Shown here: positions 16,108-24,626 of the stretch, in pieces
Layout of the letters: every line of letters starts with the position of its first letter
Position numbering within the stretch: the stretch's first letter is position 1
Assembly: GCA_017459725.1 (NCBI GenBank)
Contig: JAFUCL010000070.1
Location: 1-55,881, forward strand
Direction of reading: 5' to 3'
Source: Solobacterium sp.
GTDB taxonomy: Bacteria; Bacillota_I; Bacilli_A; Erysipelotrichales; Erysipelotrichaceae
Length of the DNA: 55,881 nucleotides
Notes under the pieces: model-generated
The model's input: the letters and a program-made list of their open reading frames with translations, nothing else
Databases searched by the model: none
What the model was told of the DNA's origin: nothing
Program-made: the position numbers and the translations under genes

Positions 16108-16144
16108 ATTTCTGAATACGGCTTTGAGCCGAGAGGTGGCAAGT

Positions 16145-17506
16145 ATGAAGATATTGATAGCCGGCGGAGGAAAGGTCGGATCTGAACTGACCGCAAAACT
16201 GAGCGCCGAAGGTCATGAAATAACACTGATAGATTCCAGTGCAGATGTGCTTGAATCGGTAATGGAGAATTTTGACATTATTGCGGTTCAGGGCAATGCG
16301 GCCAGTATGGAAGTACTGGAGGAAGCAGGGGTCAGGGATGCCGATCTTCTGATTGCGGCAACCGATGCGGATGAGGTGAATCTGCTGTCCTGCCTGACCG
16401 GTCACGGTATGAATCCGGACCTGCATACAATCGGACGTATCCGCAATCACGAATACCGTCATCAGGCATATGAGATGCGGGAAGTGTTCGGCCTCAACAT
16501 GGCAATCAATCCCGAACGGGAAGCAGCGGTTGAAATCAGCCGTCTGCTGAAGTATCCGGGCTTTCTGAATATTGAAACATTCGCCAACGGTATTGTTGAA
16601 ATCGTCAGTCTGAAGATTGACAGCAGCAGTCCGCTGAACAACATCAGCCTGAAAAAGCTGAACAGCATTATCCACTGCCAGGTTCTTGTCTGCGCAGTAC
16701 AGAGAGAAGGCCAGTGCCTGATCCCGGACGGCAATTTCGTGCTGAAGGCCAATGACATCATCTATGTCACTGCCTCCACAAACAATCTGTCCACACTGCT
16801 GAAGAATCTCGGCATTATCACCAGAAAAGTAAAGCATGTACTGATTGCCGGCGGCGGCCGCATCAGTTATTATCTCGCCCGTGAGCTTGAAGCAACAGGT
16901 CTTAATGTTTCCATTATTGAGCAGGACGCTGACAGGTGCGAGGAACTCGCAAGTCTGCTGCCCAACGCAACCATCGTCATCGGTGATGCCAGCAGCCAGG
17001 AATTCCTGGACCGTGAAGGTGTCGAAAAGTATGACGCTATGGTCAATCTGACAGGTCTCGATGAGCTGAACATTGTCATGGCACTGTATGCCCGGGCAAG
17101 GAATGTACCGCAGGTTGTTACAAAACTCAGCCATGCCGAGCACAACAAGATCCTTGAAACACTGCCGATCGGAAGCGTTGTTTCCCCGAAGGAACTCTCC
17201 TGCAATACGATTGTGCGGTATGTGCGTGCAATGCAGAATTCGGCAGGTGCCGCAAGAAGCGTGCATATGATTGCCAACGGTCAGGGCGAAGCAATTGAGT
17301 TCATGGTTACGGAAAACGATCTGCATATCGGTGAACCGCTGCGTACGCTGAAGATCAGAAAAGATGTCCTGATTGCCAGCATCTCGCACGGTATCCGTAC
17401 GGAGATCGCATCCGGTAATTCTTCATATGATGTAGGAGATATCATCGTTCTTGTCAGCAACGGCAAAGATGCCATCCGCAACCTGAACGATATCTTCACA
17501 GACTAG
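16145..17506 (+). CDS. trkA: Trk potassium uptake regulatory subunit TrkA
   Basis: A 453-residue cytoplasmic protein with two RCK (TrkA-N/TrkA-C) units. Each unit begins with a nucleotide-binding glycine motif: AGGGKVGSELA-like at residues 5-15 and AGGGRISYYLA near 235. These bind NAD(H) or ATP and gate the TrkH channel. TrkA-C sections follow at about 140-220 and 370-450. The start is ATG 16145 behind GAGAGGTGG; upstream in-frame codons lack a ribosome binding site. trkH follows after 11 bases. Confidence 0.93.
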   Translation: MKILIAGGGKVGSELTAKLSAEGHEITLIDSSADVLESVMENFDIIAVQGNAASMEVLEEAGVRDADLLIAATDADEVNLLSCLTGHGMNPDLHTIGRIRNHEYRHQAYEMREVFGLNMAINPEREAAVEISRLLKYPGFLNIETFANGIVEIVSLKIDSSSPLNNISLKKLNSIIHCQVLVCAVQREGQCLIPDGNFVLKANDIIYVTASTNNLSTLLKNLGIITRKVKHVLIAGGGRISYYLARELEATGLNVSIIEQDADRCEELASLLPNATIVIGDASSQEFLDREGVEKYDAMVNLTGLDELNIVMALYARARNVPQVVTKLSHAEHNKILETLPIGSVVSPKELSCNTIVRYVRAMQNSAGAARSVHMIANGQGEAIEFMVTENDLHIGEPLRTLKIRKDVLIASISHGIRTEIASGNSSYDVGDIIVLVSNGKDAIRNLNDIFTD

Positions 17507-17517
17507 AGGCAGACCGT

Positions 17518-18972
17518 ATGAACTATAAGATGATTATGAAGATCCTGGCTCCGCTGCTGGCGATTGAGGCGGGATTTATGCTGCCGGGAATGTTTATCGC
17601 TATCGCACAGCATCAGTCACATGTTGTGCATGCATACCTGCAGTCCCTCATTGTGATCGGTATCGCGGCGGGTCTGCTGTGGTTCTTCTCGAGGGATGCC
17701 AGGAAGGGTTTCTATGCACGTGAAGGTCTGGTAACCACGGGTGTTGCCTGGATCGTTCTGTCTGTACTGGGATGTCTGCCGTTCTATTTCTCCGGTGCGA
17801 TTCCCCGGTATATTGATGCTCTGTTTGAAATGGTCTCCGGTTTCACAACAACCGGTTCCTCGATTCTGAACAACGTTGAGGCAATGCCTGACGGACTGCT
17901 GTACTGGCGCAGTTTCAGCCATTGGCTGGGCGGCATGGGTGTCCTGGTATTCCTGATGGCAATTGTCCCGCTGAGCGGAAAGAATGAAGGCTTTACACTG
18001 CATATTCTGCGTGCGGAGAGCCCGGGTCCTTCTGTCGGTAAACTTGTTCCGCGCATGAAGAAAACCGCCATGATCCTGTATTACATCTACATCGGACTGA
18101 CGGTGCTGGACTTTGTGCTTCTGCTGCTGGGCGGCATGCCTGTGTTTGATGCTTTCTGTACCGCTGTCGGTACGGCCGGCACCGGCGGCTTCGGTATCAA
18201 GAATGACTCCATGGCAGGCTACAGTCCGTATCTGCAGAATGTCACCACGGTGTTCATGTTCCTGTTCGGTGTGAACTTCAGCTGCTATTATCTGCTGCTT
18301 CTGAAGCGTTTCAAGGATGTATTCCGTGATACCGAACTGCGTGTTTACGGAGGTATGATTGCAGCCTCTATCATTGCCATTTCCCTGAATATCCGCGGTT
18401 TATATCCTACAATCGGTGAGACAATCCGGCATGCGGCTTTCCAGGTCGGCACCGTTATGTCCACCTCCGGTTTTGCAACAACGGACTTTGACAAATGGCC
18501 GGAATTCTCCAAGGCGATTCTGTTGATGCTGATGCTCGGGGGTGCCTGTGCAGGCAGTACCGGCGGCGGCTTCAAGATTGCGCGTATTGTCCTGCTGGTC
18601 AAGGAACTGCGCCGCAGTGTGCATGAGAACCTGCATCCGAAGGAAGTGCGCAGAATCCGCATGAACGGAGCCAACGTAGACGAAAAAGTAATCAGGAACC
18701 TGAACGGCTACCTGATTGCATATGTCGGCATTATGGTAATCAGTTATCTGGTGATTTCACTGGACGGCTTCTCGATGCAGACAAATATCTCGGCAGTCTT
18801 TGCCACCTTCAACAACATCGGACCTGGCTTTGATGCCGTAGGTCCTACCTGCAACTTCTATGCATACAGCACATTGTCCAAAGCAGTGCTGATCTTCAAT
18901 ATGCTGGCAGGAAGACTTGAAATATTCCCGATGCTGGTTCTGTTCTCCAGATCCAACTGGGAGAGACGTTAA
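17518..18972 (+). CDS. trkH: Trk potassium uptake channel subunit TrkH
   Basis: A 484-residue membrane protein of the Trk/Ktr/HKT family. The four pore loops can be traced by their glycine motifs: FTTTGSS, GTAGTGGFG, MSTSGFATTDF and NNIGPGFD. These line the potassium selectivity filter; the LGGMGVLVF and CAGSTGGGFKIAR segments are also typical. Length matches the TrkH/TrkG type rather than the shorter KtrB. It is co-transcribed with trkA and followed by a terminator. The ribosome binding site (AGAGGC) is weak, so coupling to trkA translation is likely. Confidence 0.93.
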   Translation: MNYKMIMKILAPLLAIEAGFMLPGMFIAIAQHQSHVVHAYLQSLIVIGIAAGLLWFFSRDARKGFYAREGLVTTGVAWIVLSVLGCLPFYFSGAIPRYIDALFEMVSGFTTTGSSILNNVEAMPDGLLYWRSFSHWLGGMGVLVFLMAIVPLSGKNEGFTLHILRAESPGPSVGKLVPRMKKTAMILYYIYIGLTVLDFVLLLLGGMPVFDAFCTAVGTAGTGGFGIKNDSMAGYSPYLQNVTTVFMFLFGVNFSCYYLLLLKRFKDVFRDTELRVYGGMIAASIIAISLNIRGLYPTIGETIRHAAFQVGTVMSTSGFATTDFDKWPEFSKAILLMLMLGGACAGSTGGGFKIARIVLLVKELRRSVHENLHPKEVRRIRMNGANVDEKVIRNLNGYLIAYVGIMVISYLVISLDGFSMQTNISAVFATFNNIGPGFDAVGPTCNFYAYSTLSKAVLIFNMLAGRLEIFPMLVLFSRSNWERR

Positions 18973-18976
18973 ACAA

Positions 18977-19018
18977 AACCCGCTGTTTCTTAAGAAACGA
19001 CGGGTTGTTCTTTATTTT
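18977..19018 (+). terminator. Terminator of trkA-trkH
   Basis: AACCCG and CGGGTT enclose a 14-base palindrome GTTTCTTAAGAAAC, with unpaired CT and GA between them. A T-rich tail follows. It may also serve the convergent gene ending at 19012. Confidence 0.7.
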
Positions 19019-20100
19019 CCGTACTTTTTGAGGAATTCTTCATCGATCAGCGGCAGGGCTGCGGTTTTGGTGAGATCATCCGGCAGTCTCAGCTTCATCC
19101 GTGACTCACGGTCTGCCCGGCGGATATCCTGCAGGACGAGCACCTGTGTGGAATCATTCACCATGTCGGAGATATCGGCGTTGTTTTCCGTGGTTTCGGG
19201 AACGGCTGCTTCCTCCGGTTCTCCCGGTTCTTCATGCTGTTTGATCCGGAACTGGTATTCACCGGTTACTTCCAGCTGTGAGCCTTCATCCAGATGCACA
19301 CGTCCGCTGCGCCAGCCTCTGACGGTTCCGGCAGCGTCACGGATATGCAGTCCGTTGTCCTTGACTGCGGATACCCAGTAGGTGCCTGCCTGGATGTTCT
19401 TCGGTACTTTGTATACACCCGGTGTCAGGGTGATGGTATTCTCACTGGCAACGTAGATCAGGTTCTTCTTCTTGCTGGATTTGTCGGTTACTTTTCTGTA
19501 GAAGGTTTCTCTCAGGAAGAAGAGATCCGCATGCGGTACTCTGTATGTATAACTGCGGCCTTGTTCCAGAACCCGGATGACATCGTTGTCGTTGTTCTGG
19601 TGCACGATATTGGCCAGACGGTGACAGTTGATGAAATGCTCGCTTACAAAATACAGAGCAGCATCAGTCTCATACAGACGTCCTTTTACACTTGTGCCGT
19701 GTTCCTGGTCAGGCAGGTTGACAATATCCTTCCTGGTGATGTCAGCGATATTCCTTACTGCCGTGCTCTGCGGAATCCTGCTTTCATCCACGGTGATGGA
19801 TGATGCGCATTCATTGACGCAGTGTTCACCGCGGTGCAGCAGTACCTTGGGCAGCGGATAAAAGCGTGCCGTGCAGTCCTCCGGTGTATTTGTTTCCAGG
19901 TAGGATCCCATCAGCATCTCCCGCATTTCGGGCTGTGCCGTCACCAATAACTGGAACAGATCATATTTCACGGGCAGATCATAGCTTTCTATGATCTTTT
20001 TGCATTTTTTACATATGTAATGATCCCCGGGCAGTTTTTCAGGTCGGTTGAAAAGACCTTTGGGTTCGTCCAGACAGAAATCACAGATTCGGCTAGCCAT
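19012..20100 (-). CDS. Zinc-ribbon protein of unknown function with an AGTY-type domain
   Basis: A 362-residue protein with no signal peptide. The N-terminus has a treble-clef-like zinc site: CDFC at about residues 6-9 and CKKC at about 30-33. A middle section (about 120-215; VKGRLYETDAALYFVSEHF) resembles PH/GRAM-like beta domains. Residues about 230-285 contain GVYKVPKNIQAGTYWVSA, the (I/V)PAGTY motif seen in small beta domains of many Bacillota surface and cytoplasmic proteins. The tail is acidic. The start is ATG 20100, 9 bases after GGAGG; TTG 20106 is too close. The function is not recognised. Domain assignments other than the cysteine pairs are tentative. Confidence 0.65.
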   Translation of the reverse strand: MASRICDFCLDEPKGLFNRPEKLPGDHYICKKCKKIIESYDLPVKYDLFQLLVTAQPEMREMLMGSYLETNTPEDCTARFYPLPKVLLHRGEHCVNECASSITVDESRIPQSTAVRNIADITRKDIVNLPDQEHGTSVKGRLYETDAALYFVSEHFINCHRLANIVHQNNDNDVIRVLEQGRSYTYRVPHADLFFLRETFYRKVTDKSSKKKNLIYVASENTITLTPGVYKVPKNIQAGTYWVSAVKDNGLHIRDAAGTVRGWRSGRVHLDEGSQLEVTGEYQFRIKQHEEPGEPEEAAVPETTENNADISDMVNDSTQVLVLQDIRRADRESRMKLRLPDDLTKTAALPLIDEEFLKKYGK

Positions 20101-20164
20101 AAGCAACTACCTCCGTCATACCTCAACATAATAGTAGTTAAGAATACCCGATTTGTCGAATTAA

Positions 20165-20200
20165 GAAAAAAAACCGGCCGTCAGTGACAGCCGGCTGGTT
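20165..20200 (-). terminator. Terminator of the DAACS symporter gene
   Basis: On the minus strand an AGCCGGCTGTC / GACGGCCGGT stem with small mismatches is followed by eight U residues, 2 bases past the stop codon. Confidence 0.75.
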
Positions 20201-20201
20201 A

Positions 20202-21584
20202 TTACAGAGCAGAGGGTTTGGTGTGCAGGTCTTTTGCGGTTTTTTCTTCCTGTGCGTTGTACACATCGAGATCAAGCGCGTTCTCGCTTTTTGCCACCGC
20301 CATGGCACAGGCACTGTCGCCGACGACATTGAGTGCCGTTACCAGCATTTCAATCGGACGGTTGATGGCAAGAATCAGAGCATATACGCTCAGTGCTGTC
20401 TCGTTGACGAAACCGACACCTGAGAGGATGGTGAACAGGATGACGGCGCCGGCACCCGGAGCAGCCGGTGTACCGATGGAAGCGATGATTGCCAGAAGAC
20501 CAATCAGAACAAGGGTAGGCAGGGTAACCTGATATCCTGCGCAGCCGGCGATGAAGAGTGCTGCAATGACCTGCATGATGGCAGTGCCGTCCATGTTTAC
20601 GGTCATGCCGAGCGGAAGCACGAAGCTTGCAATCTCATCGGAAACACCGAGCTGTTTTGTGGTGCAGTCCATATTCAGCGGCAGGGTTGCGGCGGAAGAA
20701 CTGGTGGAGAAGCCGAACATTGCGACTCTTGCAATCTTGCGGACAAAGTTCATGGGATTGACACCGGCCGTAATCTTAACGAAGAGTGCATATCCTGCGG
20801 TCAGCACCAGCAGAAGCAGTGCGGTTGTGAGAATCATATAGTTTGCGGCAGGTCTGAGATAGGAGATGCCGTAGCTTGCACAGGTGCGGGTGATCAGGCA
20901 GAAGATCGCAACCGGACCGAATTTATTGACGATGAAGCTCAGGAATACCGTAATCAGATCACTGATTTCGCGGCAGAGTTTCGGAAGTGTCGGATATTTG
21001 TCGGGAGCAGAGTTGATGCAGAGACCGACCGCAACCGCCAGGACAACCGCAGCCAGGACGCCGCCGTTATTGGTCATGGCAGCAGCGAAGTTGTTCGGCA
21101 CTGCATTCAGGATAATCATCAGAGGATTCGATGCGGTGGAACCTGCGGCACCTTCAAGCGCCAGTTCCGAATTGGTGAAGGCTCCGCCTTTGTATGCGAG
21201 CATACCGACGCAGGCTGCCAGGATAATGGAGATGACGGTTGTTATCAGGAAGTAACCGAGGGTTTTTCCGGAGATCTTGCCGAGGCGGCGGGAATCGGAT
21301 ATTGTCAGCATCGCCAGTACGATGGAAGTGAAGACCATCGGAATAATGACAAGCTGCAGGGCTCGTATGAAGAGCTGTCCTACCAGGTAGAAGAGACCGA
21401 TCGACTGTTCGTTGCCGGCAGCCGAGATATCGGCGAAGAGCAAGCGGTTGATTGAAGCCCAGGCTTCAGTGTTTCCGGCCGCAGTCATCTGTTCGCGCAC
21501 CAGGATCATGCCGATGCCGCAGATGATACCGAGCACGAGCGCCAATGCCATTTTTACCGATAGATTCATTGCTTTCTTCTTCAT
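20202..21584 (-). CDS. Sodium/dicarboxylate-type symporter (DAACS family)
   Basis: A 460-residue membrane protein of the glutamate/aspartate:cation symporter family (SLC1, GltPh-like). The serine-rich re-entrant loop (STSSSAATLPLNMDC), the NMDGTAIMQ motif of transmembrane segment 7 and the second hairpin (IGTPAAPGAGAV) are all present, so sodium-coupled uptake is expected. The substrate may be glutamate, aspartate, C4-dicarboxylates, serine/threonine or cystine; the sequence does not settle it. Three in-frame ATGs occur within 12 bases; the third, 21584, has the right distance (9 bases) from AAGAGG. A strong promoter and a leader with a terminator hairpin lie upstream, indicating attenuation control. 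Confidence 0.88.
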   Translation of the reverse strand: MKKKAMNLSVKMALALVLGIICGIGMILVREQMTAAGNTEAWASINRLLFADISAAGNEQSIGLFYLVGQLFIRALQLVIIPMVFTSIVLAMLTISDSRRLGKISGKTLGYFLITTVISIILAACVGMLAYKGGAFTNSELALEGAAGSTASNPLMIILNAVPNNFAAAMTNNGGVLAAVVLAVAVGLCINSAPDKYPTLPKLCREISDLITVFLSFIVNKFGPVAIFCLITRTCASYGISYLRPAANYMILTTALLLLVLTAGYALFVKITAGVNPMNFVRKIARVAMFGFSTSSSAATLPLNMDCTTKQLGVSDEIASFVLPLGMTVNMDGTAIMQVIAALFIAGCAGYQVTLPTLVLIGLLAIIASIGTPAAPGAGAVILFTILSGVGFVNETALSVYALILAINRPIEMLVTALNVVGDSACAMAVAKSENALDLDVYNAQEEKTAKDLHTKPSAL

Positions 21585-21601
21585 AGTCATCATCCTCTTT
21601 T

Positions 21602-21640
21602 CAAGAAAAGACCTCCGCAGGGCGAGCCTATGGAGGTCTG
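21602..21640 (-). terminator. Leader terminator (attenuator) upstream of the symporter gene
   Basis: On the minus strand AGACCTCC and GGAGGTCT form an 8-base-pair stem, with a short inner AGGC/GCC(C)T stem, followed by TTTTCTT. It lies between the promoter and the ribosome binding site, so full-length transcription requires readthrough. Confidence 0.7.
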
Positions 21641-21713
21641 TGTTACCTTGAATGAATACGCACGACGCGTTCGTTCAGCCTTCATAGTATCCCGTACTAT
21701 CTTAAAGTCTGTT
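21641..21713 (-). ncRNA. Structured leader RNA of the symporter gene, possible riboregulator
   Basis: The transcript begins near 21713 and carries two hairpins before the leader terminator: ATAGTA/TACTAT at 21700-21684, and a longer imperfect stem built from GAACGAACGC and GCGTATTCATTC. With the terminator this makes about 128 bases of structured leader. It does not match a T-box (no antiterminator consensus) or any riboswitch I can recognise. Confidence 0.5.
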
Positions 21714-21719
21714 CGCAGT

Positions 21720-21749
21720 ATTATAGGTTCCTCTCAGCCGGAAAGTCAA
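21720..21749 (-). promoter_or_regulatory. Strong promoter of the DAACS symporter leader
   Basis: On the minus strand TTGACT (21749-21744) and a consensus TATAAT (21725-21720) are 18 bases apart. Confidence 0.7.
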
Positions 21750-21839
21750 TGCGCAGATGTTCATTTGCCAAGACTCATTATATAAACAGTATGCTGTGAA
21801 ATCCCGTGATGGATTATGATAGGGAAGGAGGACAGCATC

Positions 21840-22973
21840 ATGACACATGAAGAAATACTGAAATATGCTCAGGAACACCGTACGGAAGCTGAAGAGCTGC
21901 TGCAGGAACTCGGAAAGATCCCTGCCCCGAGCCACCGGGAAGATCTGCGGGCTGCTTTCTGCAGAGACTGGTTCAGTGCCAATACATGCGCTGATGTCAG
22001 TATCGACAGCGCCAAGAACGTGGTCTGCAGATATATCGTGGATCCGGCAAAGGATACGGCTGTGGTGATGGCACATACGGATGTGGTCTTTGAAGATACC
22101 GAACCGCTGCCGATGCGCAGGGAAGGCAATATCCTGCATGCGCCGGGTATCGGTGATGATACGGCAAACCTGGTCAATCTGATGATTGCCTCAAAGGTCA
22201 TTTCGGATAATAGAGACAGACTGAAGAAGAATCTGATCATTGTGGCCAATGCCTGTGAGGAAGGGCTGGGCAATCTGGATGGCGCCAAGCAGATCTTTGC
22301 GGATTACGGCGAAAAGGTCACGGAATTCATTTCCCTGGACGGTTATCTCGGCGGTCTGACAAACAGACCGGTGGGTTCACACCGCTACCGCATTACGGTT
22401 AAAACACAGGGCGGTCATTCCTACGGTGATTTCGGACGCGACAATGCGATTGAGATTGCCGCAAGGGTGATTGAACAACTGTATGCCATTGTGCTTCCGG
22501 ATGAGAAGAAGACCACCTGCAACGTCGGTACGATTACCGGTGGTTCCACGGTCAACTCCATCGCTCAGGAATGCTCCATGCTGTATGAATACCGCAGTGA
22601 AAGCCAGAACTGCCTGCAGTATATGCAGGAGAAGGTAAATGACGTGCTGACCGGTTTCCGGGCAGAGGGCAAGGATGTTACTGCAGAGATTCTCGGTATC
22701 CGTCCGGGTATGGGTGCAGTGGATATGGATGCTCTGGAGGCATATTCGCAGAAGAATGAAGCAATCATCCGCGAATTCTATGACGGCAGGATCTCGGTCG
22801 GTGCCGGTTCTACGGATGCCAATGTTCCGCTTTCCCTCGGCATCACGGCCAATACCATCGGTACAATTACCGGCAAAGGCGCACATACCCGTGAAGAATG
22901 GGTGGATCTTGATTCCATCCCGTGCGGTATGTCAATTGCCCTGAGACTGCTCTGCGAATATCTGGAGGACTGA
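21840..22973 (+). CDS. M20-family metallopeptidase
   Basis: A 377-residue cytoplasmic peptidase. The di-zinc site can be followed: MAHTDVV (H79, D81), GIGDDTAN with the bridging aspartate at 106-107, NACEEG (E140 catalytic, E141 ligand), with later ligands in GSTDAN and KGAHTREEW near the C-terminus. The lid/dimerisation domain (about 180-290) contains GGHSYGDFGRDNAI, which resembles peptidase T-like enzymes. Aminotripeptidase or dipeptidase activity is likely. The start at 21840 follows AAGGAGG at 21825-21831. The rhomboid gene begins one base after its stop, so they form an operon. Confidence 0.88.
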   Translation: MTHEEILKYAQEHRTEAEELLQELGKIPAPSHREDLRAAFCRDWFSANTCADVSIDSAKNVVCRYIVDPAKDTAVVMAHTDVVFEDTEPLPMRREGNILHAPGIGDDTANLVNLMIASKVISDNRDRLKKNLIIVANACEEGLGNLDGAKQIFADYGEKVTEFISLDGYLGGLTNRPVGSHRYRITVKTQGGHSYGDFGRDNAIEIAARVIEQLYAIVLPDEKKTTCNVGTITGGSTVNSIAQECSMLYEYRSESQNCLQYMQEKVNDVLTGFRAEGKDVTAEILGIRPGMGAVDMDALEAYSQKNEAIIREFYDGRISVGAGSTDANVPLSLGITANTIGTITGKGAHTREEWVDLDSIPCGMSIALRLLCEYLED

Positions 22974-22974
22974 C

Positions 22975-23544
22975 ATGAAGAAAATCAGAATCACCTGGAA
23001 TGCGCCGGTGCCGCTCGGCTTTTCGGTGCTGTGCCTGGCTGTGCTGCTGCTCAGCCGGCTGACGGCAGGAGCGAGCGACCGCCTGCTGTTTATGACATAC
23101 CATTCGTCCCTTGCTTCACCGCTGACCTGGCTGCGCTTCTTTACGCATGTGCTGGGACATGTCAGCTTCAACCATTTCATGGGCAATATTACTTATATAT
23201 TATTGTTAGGACCCATGCTGGAGGAAAAGCACGGATCACTGCGGATGTTTGAAGTGATTCTGATCACTGCCTTCGTAACAGGCATTGCCAACTATATACT
23301 TTTCCCGGCCTCCGGTCTCTGCGGCGCCAGCGGTGTTGTCTTCGCATTCATCCTGCTGACATCGTTTACCGGTTTCCGTGACGGTGAACTGCCGGTTACG
23401 GTGCTGCTGGTGGCGGTGATCTTCATCGGTCAGCAGATCACGGAAGGGCTCTTTGTCAGAAACAACATTTCCAATATGGCGCACATCCTCGGCGGCATCA
23501 CCGGAGCGCTGCTTGGCTACTATATGAATAAGAAGAGCAGGTAG
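22975..23544 (+). CDS. Rhomboid-family intramembrane serine protease
   Basis: A 189-residue membrane protein with about six transmembrane helices. The catalytic pair is visible: S119 in GASG and H170 in MAHILGG; the HVSFNHFMGN segment matches the rhomboid asparagine/histidine helix. Enzymes of this type cut membrane proteins within the bilayer. It is coupled to the M20 peptidase gene, although the two substrates are unlikely to be the same. The next gene, rpsL, has its own promoter. Confidence 0.88.
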   Translation: MKKIRITWNAPVPLGFSVLCLAVLLLSRLTAGASDRLLFMTYHSSLASPLTWLRFFTHVLGHVSFNHFMGNITYILLLGPMLEEKHGSLRMFEVILITAFVTGIANYILFPASGLCGASGVVFAFILLTSFTGFRDGELPVTVLLVAVIFIGQQITEGLFVRNNISNMAHILGGITGALLGYYMNKKSR

Positions 23545-23567
23545 TTTTCAATTCGGTAAAAAAACTG

Positions 23568-23595
23568 TTGACAACGGATACAGGTGTGTCATAAG
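23568..23595 (+). promoter_or_regulatory. Promoter of the str operon
   Basis: A consensus TTGACA (23568-23573) and an extended -10 element (TGTCATAAG, -10 at 23590-23595) are 16 bases apart, about 105 bases upstream of rpsL. Confidence 0.6.
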
Positions 23596-23604
23596 CTTAT
23601 AGAG

Positions 23605-23653
23605 CTTAGCGACTAAAGGCTTTGCCATGCGCAAAGCCTGAATTTAGACTAAG
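23605..23653 (+). promoter_or_regulatory. Structured leader of the str operon
   Basis: A 9-base-pair stem AGGCTTTGC/GCAAAGCCT with a 5-base loop (23617-23639) is extended outward by TAAA/TTTA and CTTAG/CTAAG pairings separated by internal loops. No U-run follows, so it is not a terminator. It may be a ribosomal-protein binding site for feedback control. Confidence 0.45.
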
Positions 23654-23699
23654 AAACGGCACGCTTGACGATGTGTGCATAAAAAGGAAGGAGTAGGAA

Positions 23700-24113
23700 A
23701 TGCCTACAATAAATCAGCTGGTACGGAAAGGCCGTACCGATAAGGTTACAAAATCAAAATCACCGGCATTGAACAGAGGATTCAACTCTCTGGCTAACCG
23801 TCCGACAAGGCTCAGCAGTCCGCAGAAGCGCGGTGTCTGCACCCGTGTCGGCACAATGACTCCGAAGAAGCCGAACTCAGCTCTCCGGAAGTATGCCCGT
23901 GTACGTCTGTCCAACGGAATGGAAGTCACAGCTTATATCCCTGGCGTAGGACACAACCTGCAGGAACACAGCGTTGTTATGATCCGCGGCGGCCGTGTTA
24001 AGGACCTCCCGGGTGTCCGTTATCACATTATCCGCGGTACGCTCGACTGCGCAGGCGTCAATGCGCGCAACCAGAGCCGTTCGCTGTACGGCACAAAGAA
24101 GCCGAAGAAGTAA
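23700..24113 (+). CDS. rpsL: 30S ribosomal protein S12
   Basis: A 137-residue protein of the 30S decoding centre. [11 protein letters not shown] (about 54-64) and [12 protein letters not shown] are the loops that contact the A-site codon and carry the classic streptomycin-resistance lysines, here wild type. An insertion of about 13 residues between SPAL and PQKRG is the Gram-positive form. It opens the str operon behind AAGGAG and a structured leader. Confidence 0.98.
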   Translation: MPTINQLVRKGRTDKVTKSKSPALNRGFNSLANRPTRLSSPQKRGVCTRVGTMTPKKPNSALRKYARVRLSNGMEVTAYIPGVGHNLQEHSVVMIRGGRVKDLPGVRYHIIRGTLDCAGVNARNQSRSLYGTKKPKK

Positions 24114-24131
24114 GAAAGGAACGTGTAGAAC

Positions 24132-24602
24132 ATGCCAAGAAAAGGTTATATAGCAAAGCGTGATGTATTGCCGGATCCGATCTACAATTCCAAGCTCGTT
24201 ACAAAGCTGATCAACAAGATCATGCTGGACGGCAAGCGCGGAACTGCACAGACAATTCTCTATGATGCATTCGCAATCATCGAAGAGAAGACAGGTCAGA
24301 ATCCGATGGAAGTATTTGAAAAGGCACTGGGCAACGTTATGCCTATGCTCGAACTGAAGGTCCGCCGTGTTGGTGGTGCCAACTACCAGGTACCGGTGGA
24401 AGTCAGTGCAGACCGTAAGCTGACGCTTGGTCTGAGATGGATCGTCAATTATTCAAGACTGCGCCATGAATCAACCATGGAACAGAGACTTGCAAACGAA
24501 ATCATGGATGCTGCAAACGGCACCGGTGCTTCCGTTAAGAAGAAGGACGATACACACAGAATGGCAGAAGCAAACAAGGCGTTTGCTCACTACCGTTGGT
24601 AA
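24132..24602 (+). CDS. rpsG: 30S ribosomal protein S7
   Basis: A 156-residue primary binder of the 16S 3' major domain, where it nucleates head assembly. Length equals the Bacillus protein. Conserved [25 protein letters not shown] and [21 protein letters not shown] segments are present. It lies 18 bases after rpsL and 24 before fusA. Confidence 0.98.
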   Translation: MPRKGYIAKRDVLPDPIYNSKLVTKLINKIMLDGKRGTAQTILYDAFAIIEEKTGQNPMEVFEKALGNVMPMLELKVRRVGGANYQVPVEVSADRKLTLGLRWIVNYSRLRHESTMEQRLANEIMDAANGTGASVKKKDDTHRMAEANKAFAHYRW

Positions 24603-24626
24603 TCTTACAGGTGAAAGGAAAAATCT

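Noticed and set aside
16002..16144. c-di-AMP riboswitch upstream of trkA
   Set aside because: The leader is only about 30 bases from the promoter and has none of the required structure.
21604..21713. T-box riboswitch before the DAACS symporter
   Set aside because: The AGGGTGGNACCGCG antiterminator consensus and specifier loop are not seen, so I call it an unclassified leader.
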